This document shows, one piece after another, positions 58,700 to 64,000 of a stretch of DNA of 64,000 bases. Every line of letters starts with the position of its first letter. Positions within the stretch are counted from its first letter, which is position 1. The notes beneath the pieces were generated by a model. It had not been told where the DNA came from. It searched no databases and was given only the letters and a program-made list of their open reading frames with translations. The stretch is from Sabellastarte sp. h YS-2021 (Eukaryota; Annelida; Polychaeta; Sabellida; Sabellidae), in contig OZ024929.1 in NCBI GenBank assembly GCA_964017235.1, positions 164,037,609 to 164,101,608 of the forward strand, read 5' to 3'. The translations under genes were made by a program, and so were the position numbers.

Positions 58700-59473
58700 A
58701 AAATAGCCAGCCTCGGCAGGCAAGAACCCCAGCCCGCAGATACAGCTAAATGCCCAACAACATTGAGATTTGGGAAAATCTTTGGAACAACTTATGTTGT
58801 CAGAGGTATAGAGAACCCATGAGATGTTCTACAACAGATTCACAGACCAAGATTTCTTACAAGTACTTTTCATATTTTGAAGCCAAAGAAACAATCATAA
58901 GGGAGATATAAGGCCTTTTTGATATAATGACCCTCCTATTTGCCATTAAAGATTGATATGGCGGCAATTTTGATTCAAAAACAAGGACACAATTACTCTC
59001 AGGCAAGTTTTCCTATCCATTTGCATTTTGTGCAAATCTCCTGAAGCTAGCTGCAATATTTTAGGTTACAGAAAACATTAAAGATTTTAGAACAAACTTT
59101 AAGACTCGAAAATTTTAAAAGTGTTGCCATGGCAACAGTTGCCGCTGGATACCCCCCAAAACCTAATCAACTGTAGATCCTCTTGGGGTAAACATCCCCC
59201 GAAAATTTGGTGAAAATCCGTGCAGGGGTTTAGTCTGTGGAATACCCACAAAGTTGAAGACCCGAAAATCTTAAAAGTGTTGCCATGACAACAGTTGTTA
59301 CCGGATACCCCCTAAACCTAATCAGCTGTAGATCCTCTTGGGGTAAACATCCCCCGAAAATTTGGTGAAAATCCGTGCAGGGCTTTAGGCTGTGGAACAC
59401 CCACAAGCTTTATGCCCGCCGCCCAGACGGCGCAGGGGACGACTATAACCCCAGCCTTTATGGGCTGGGGTTA
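58700..59473. mobile_element. array-bearing Helentron-like element, family AACCCCAGCC, copy 2
   Basis: Left motif AACCCCAGCCC at 58725-58735. Terminal hairpin TAACCCCAGCC-TTTAT-GGGCTGGGGTTA at 59446-59473. Internal 156-bp units have landmarks at 59123 and 59279, one fewer than copy 1. Inserted in R146 sequence, which continues on both sides. Confidence 0.65.
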
Positions 59474-59911
59474 AAAACTGTAAGGTGTATTATGTTGATA
59501 CTAGATAGGCACATTGGTTGGGGGTTGTAGGTGTAATGTTATGGTCTGACCTTGGTGCAACCTTTACATTTGCTCTGTTAGAATGTTTCTACAGCCATAG
59601 ACATTTCTCGGCTTTGGAGGTTTCCCCATCTAGGTGGTTAGTTTAGCCTCATTTGCATTAACTGTTGATATAAACTGGCAAAACTCCTGGGCACTGTGGG
59701 AAACACCCAGGGACAAATTATGCCGTTTGACTAGAATGTGCAAGTTAACTAGACCAAGGATGCATCTATGGCCAGATGCAAGATGTATCCACCTTAAAAG
59801 GACAACTAACATGGTTGTGAAGATAAACAGATTTTAACTAGAGGATCGCTCGCAAAAAAAAAAAGATAATGTTTTTGCATAGCAAAAACAAAGCGTCCCG
59901 AAAAGGATATA

Positions 59912-60140
59912 TTTATTTGGAGTTTTACGTCGCTTTCAACACTGTACAGGTCATATCACGACGGGTAGTTGGAAGGGCAGAGGAAACCAGCACATAGAGT
60001 TCGCTAGGGTTGTGTACTGTAAACTGCCGACCAACGGTAAGCAACTACCAGCTTTCCCACTTAAGGCCAGCACGGGGATCGAACCCCCGACCTCAGAGGT
60101 GGGAGGCGAGAGTGTTACCACTCTGCCACCGTGGCCCCCC
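59912..60140 (-). mobile_element. tRNA-derived SINE with 12-bp target duplication
   Basis: Flanked by GAAAAGGATATA on both sides (59900-59911 and 60141-60152). On the minus strand it starts with a tRNA-like head: box A TGGCAGAGTGGTA (complement of 60116-60128) and box B GGGTTCGATCC (complement of 60076-60086). The 3' end has TTGAAAGCGACGTAAAACTC then an AAATAAATA tail. Known bivalve SINEs have a similar AAAGCGACGT(T/A)AAAC end; this is recognition by eye. The identical duplications suggest a recent insertion. Confidence 0.88.
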
Positions 60141-60214
60141 GAAAAGGATATAAAGGTGAGTGCTAAAGTATTAAGAAAATGCTTCGTTTCTAGCCTTATA
60201 CTGTTGTGGCAACC

Positions 60215-60505
60215 AAAGTCAGCGCAGTCTGCTCTATCTAGCACGGTTTTCAAGATATAAGCATTTTTGTGTTTTGCAAAAAATAAAAAAATAAAAAATG
60301 TCCGCTATATTTGGTGAGACAAAAATATTTTGAAAATTGGCATGGCTACTCTGCAGAGATCCCAGCAGGTCCAAAATTTTGTTGAGATCGTGCCATATAG
60401 CACGGTTTTCGAGATATAAGCATTTTTGTGTTTTGCAAAAACTTTGAAAATTCAAAATGGCCACCATTTTTGGGGAGACAAAAATTTTTGTCAAGACCAC
60501 TGCCG
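60215..60505. repeat. R165 array, 2 units
   Basis: TCTATCTAGCACGGTTTTC and ATATAAGCATTTTTGTGTTT occur twice, with AAAATGGCC(A/G)CC-type blocks. These are the left part of the array interrupted by the 133-bp repeats. Confidence 0.8.
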
Positions 60506-60582
60506 CGGTGTGTATCTCCCGCCGAGCATTAAAGCAGAAGAAATAGCTTTTCCGAGATATTCACAATTTTTCATTTTCGTGT

Positions 60583-62447
60583 GTGAAAGCTCTTCCAAAA
60601 GTAGGTGAATGAGTTATTTGAGAAAAATTGGCTATCTGCAATACTATTAAGAGATAATTCACATTTACTCATTTTGAGTAGGTGAATAATTATCTATGGG
60701 TGTGAAACTTCACCATGTGAAAGCTCTCCCACAAGTAGATGAATGAGTATTTGATAAAAATTGGGTATCCGCAATACTTTTAGAGATAATTAGCATTTAC
60801 TCATTTTGAGTAGGTGAATAAATAGCTATGGGTCTGAAATTTCACAGAGTGAAAGCTCTCCCAAAAGTAGGTTAATGAGTTATTTGAGAAAAATTGGCTA
60901 TCTGCAATACTTTTAGAGATAATTCGCATTTACTCATTTTGAGTAGGTGAGTAATTAGCTATGGGTCTGAAACTTCACCAAGTGAAAGCTCTCCCAAAAG
61001 TAGGTGAATGATTAATTTGAGAAAAATTGGCTATCTGCAATACTTTTAGAGATAATTCGCATTTACTCATTTTGAGTAGGTGAGTAATTAGCTATGGGTC
61101 TGAAACTTCACCAAGTGAAAGCTCTCCCAAAAGTAGGTGAATGAGTTATTTGAGAAAAATTGGCTATCTGCAATACTTTTAGAGATAATTCGCATTTACT
61201 CATTTTGAGTAGGTGAGTAATTAGCTATGGGTCTGAAACTTCACAGAGTGAAAGCTCTCCCAAAAGTAGGTGAATGAGTTATTTGAGAAAAATTGGCTAT
61301 CTGCAATACTTTTAGAGATAATTCGCATTTACTCATTTTGAGTAGGTGAGTAATTAGCTATGGGTCTGAAACTTCAAGTGAAAGCTCTCCCAAAAGTAGG
61401 TGAATGAGTTATTTGAGAAAAATTGGCTATCTGCAATACTTTTAAGAGATAATTCGCATTTACTCATTTTCAGTAGGTGAGTAATTAGCTATGGGTCTGA
61501 AACTTCACCAAGTGAATGCTCTGCCAAAAGTAGGTGAATGAGTTATTTGAGAAAAATTGGCTATCTGCAATACTTTTAGAGATAATTCGCATTTACTCAT
61601 TTTGAGTAGGTGAGTAATTAGCTATGGGTCTGAAACTTCACCAAGTGAAAGCTCTCTCAAAAGTAGGTGAATGATTAATTTGACAAAAATTGGCTATCTG
61701 CAATACTTTTAGAGATAATTCGCATTTACTCATTTTGGGTAGGTGAGTAATTAGCTATGGGTCTGAAACTTCACCAAGTGAAAGCTCTCCCAAAAGTAGG
61801 TGAATGAGTTATTTGAGAAAAATTGGCTATCTGCAATACTTTGAGATAATTCGCATTTACTCATTTTGAGTAGGTGAGTAATTAGCTATGGGTCTGAAAC
61901 TTCACCAAGTGAAAGCTCTCCCAAAAGTAGGTGAATGATTTATTTGAGAAAAATTGGCTATCTGCAATACTTTTAGAGATAATTCGCATTTACTCATTTT
62001 GAGTAGGCGAGTAATTAGCTATGGGTCTGAAACTTCACCATGTGAAAGCTCTCCCAAAAGTACATGAATGAGTTATTTGATAAAAATTGGGTATCCGCAA
62101 TAGTTTTTGAGATAATTAGCATTTACTCATTTTGAGTAGGTGAGTAATTAGCTACGGGTCTGAAACTTCAAGTGAAAGCTCTTCCAAAAGTAGGTGAATG
62201 AGTTATTTGAGAAAAATTGGCCATCTGCAATACTTTTAGAGGTAATTCGCATTTACTCTTTTTGAGTAGGTGAGCAATTAGCTATGGGTCTGAAACTTCA
62301 CCAAGTGAAAGCTCTCCCAAAAGTAGGTGAATGAGTTATTTGAGAAAAATTGGCCATTTGCAATACTTTTAGAGATAATTCGCATTTACTCATTTTGAGT
62401 ACGTGAATAATTAGCTATGGGTCTGAAACTTCACCAAGTGAAAGCTC
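60583..62447. repeat. 133-bp tandem array, about 14 units
   Basis: GTGAAAGCTCTCCCAAAAGT recurs at 60583, 60717, 60849, 60982, 61115 and about 61248, then on to 62440, a period of 132-134 bp. Units also carry TTACTCATTTTGAGTAGGTG. Central units are nearly identical; edge units are diverged. The last copy is cut after GTGAAAGCTCTTTGGG. Confidence 0.95.
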
Positions 62448-62449
62448 TT

Positions 62450-63560
62450 TGGGATAGCTGCTCTGCAGAGATACCCTGAAGATAACAAATTTCGTCGAAA
62501 TCGCTCTATGTAGCACGGTTTTCGAAATATTAGCATTTTTATGTTTTGCAATTTTTGCGCAAAAATTCGAAAATTGAAAATGGCCGCCATTTTCGGCAAG
62601 ATAAAATTTTTTTGAAAATTGGCATGGCTACTCTGCAGAGATACCCTGTGGGTCAAAAATTTCGTCGAAATCGCTCTATCTAGCACGGTTTTCGAGATAT
62701 AAGCACTTTTGTGTTTTGCAATTTTGCGAAAAATTCGAAAATTCAAAATGGCCGCCATTTTTTGTGAGAAATTTTTTGTTTGAAAATTGGCATGGCTACT
62801 CTGCAGAGATACCCTGTGGGTCAAAAATTTCGTTGAAATCGCTCTATCTAGCAGGGTTTTCGAGATATAAGCATTTTTGTGTTTTGCAATTTTTGCGGAA
62901 AATTCAAAATGGCTGCCATTTTTGGTGAGACAAAATTTTTTTGAAAATTGGCATGGCTACTCTACAGATATACCCTGTGGGTCAAAAATTTCGTCGAAAT
63001 CGCTCTATCTTGCAGGGTTTTCAAGATATAAGCATTTTTATGTTTTGCAATTTTTGCGGAAAATTCAAAATGGCCGCCATTTTTTGCGAGAAATTTTTTG
63101 TTTGAAAATTGGCGTGGCTACTCTGCAGAGATACCCTGTGGGTCAAAAATTTCGTTGAAATCGCTCTATCTAGCAGGGTTTTCGAGATATAAGCATTTTT
63201 GTGTTTTGCAATTTTTGCGAAAAATTCGAAAATTCAAAATGGCCGCCATTTTTGGCGAGACAAAATTTTTTTGAAAATTGGCATGGCTACTCTGCAGATA
63301 TACCCTGTGGGTCAAAAATTTCGTCGAAATCGCTCTATCTTGCAGGGTTTTCAAGATATAAGCATTTTTATGTTTTGCAATTTTTGCGAAAAATTCGAAA
63401 ATTCAAAATGGCCGCCATTTTTGGCGAGATAAAAATATTTTCAAAATTGGGATAGCTACTCTGCAGAGATACCCTGTTGATCAAAAATTTCTTCGAAATC
63501 GCTCTATCTAGCACGGTTTTCGAGATATAAGCATTTTTGTGTTTTCCTTATTTGGAAAAT
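62450..63560. repeat. R165 array, 7 units
   Basis: The landmark GAAATCGCTCTATC falls at 62497, 62667, 62835, 62996, 63157, 63326 and 63495. Periods are 161 or 168-170, the difference being a short CGAAAATTC stretch present or absent. Units 62835-63157 and 63157-63495 show alternating variants. Confidence 0.93.
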
Positions 63561-63931
63561 TCGTAATGATTAATTAATCATTAATTACTCGGCCATTTCT
63601 TGACCAATCAATGCCAAAATCTAATGATTTCCAGATTTTAATAGAATGAATGTATTTGCCAAGTTTCAGGTGAATTGATAAAATTCCTTTCAAGTTATCA
63701 TCCGGACAAGCTTCCCCATCGAAAAAAGACATTTTTGGTCATGTGACCTCTCTGATTGGTTGAAATATCACTGCAGCATATTCAAAAAAATTCCCCAAGG
63801 CTACTGCCTAAACCTGCCAAATTTGAAAAGAATCCGCGTAACGGTTACAGAGTTATAAGGAAAACAAAATGCGGAGCCGCCGGAGCCTGAAGCTCTCCCA
63901 TACACAAACAAGCGTCCCTTGCGGGACGCTT

Positions 63932-64000
63932 AATAACCGAGTTATAAGCAATTTTAAATTTGGCTACCCTCTGACTAGGCGAGTTATAAGCACTTTTAAG
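63932..64000. repeat. 147-bp satellite family, partial, at window end
   Basis: ATAACCGAGTTATAAGCA and GCGAGTTATAAGCACTTTTA show two partial units. The array runs off the window. Confidence 0.75.

Larger units (their letters stand above)
59891..63931. mobile_element. array-bearing Helentron-like element, family AAGCGTCCC
   Basis: Left motif AAGCGTCCCG at 59891-59900. Terminal hairpin AAGCGTCCC-TTGC-GGGACGCTT at 63910-63931. The content in order: a SINE insertion, two R165 units, a 133-bp array, seven R165 units, a single-copy tail (63560-63880) and a GC-rich GGAGCCGCCGGAGCC stretch before the hairpin. It appears inserted in a 147-bp-satellite element whose sequence resumes at 63932. No protein-coding capacity. 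Confidence 0.65.

Noticed and set aside
60068-60140. A functional tRNA gene
   Set aside because: Box A and box B are present, but the sequence continues into a SINE body with an A-rich tail and target duplication; the cloverleaf is not credible as a working tRNA.
60583-62447. Regular repeats that might be taken for a CRISPR array
   Set aside because: Units are head-to-tail copies of 133 bp with no unique spacers, in a eukaryotic genome.

Overview
The window is eukaryotic nuclear DNA from an invertebrate animal. It is AT-rich, gene-poor and packed with transposable elements and tandem arrays. Two host genes can be reconstructed exon by exon with GT-AG junctions in compatible phase. The tRNA-derived SINE, the array-bearing Helentron/pearl-like elements and the many hAT elements fit a lophotrochozoan, most likely a bivalve mollusc. 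That placement is inference, not proof.

Layout. Positions 2482-22467 (minus strand) hold a complete PIGW/GWT1-like gene of seven coding exons and 475 codons. Its first coding exon (22322-22467) lies 14 kb from the second. That intron carries a non-LTR retrotransposon (11747-21652) broken by three later insertions: a hAT MITE (13281-13656), a 4.3 kb unit containing about 21 copies of a 147-bp satellite (14007-18316), and a degenerate LTR element with polypurine tract and tRNA-Pro-type primer site (18358-21393). Positions 41089-57262 (plus strand) hold a BTF3 / NAC-beta gene of five coding exons and 155 codons, whose introns are also filled with MITEs and satellite-bearing elements.

Between the genes lie a minus-strand LINE fragment (24640-25560), repeats of about 165 bp (31120-32150), and a nest of transposons (34147-40836). 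In that nest a Tc1/mariner-like element, a hAT MITE, a 5.1 kb hAT element with a broken BED-finger transposase gene, and two more hAT MITEs sit inside or beside one another, most with exact 8-bp target duplications. The end of the window (58700-64000) is an array-bearing element pile with a 133-bp array, a 165-bp array and a recently inserted SINE.

PIGW acylates the inositol of GPI-anchor precursors in the ER. BTF3 is the beta subunit of the ribosome-associated NAC chaperone. Nothing in the sequence links the two functionally. I found no new enzymatic or defence system. The most unusual content is the set of element families that share one build: a short terminal motif, a central tandem array, and a terminal hairpin repeating the motif. 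The nested hAT series with readable insertion order is the second most notable.
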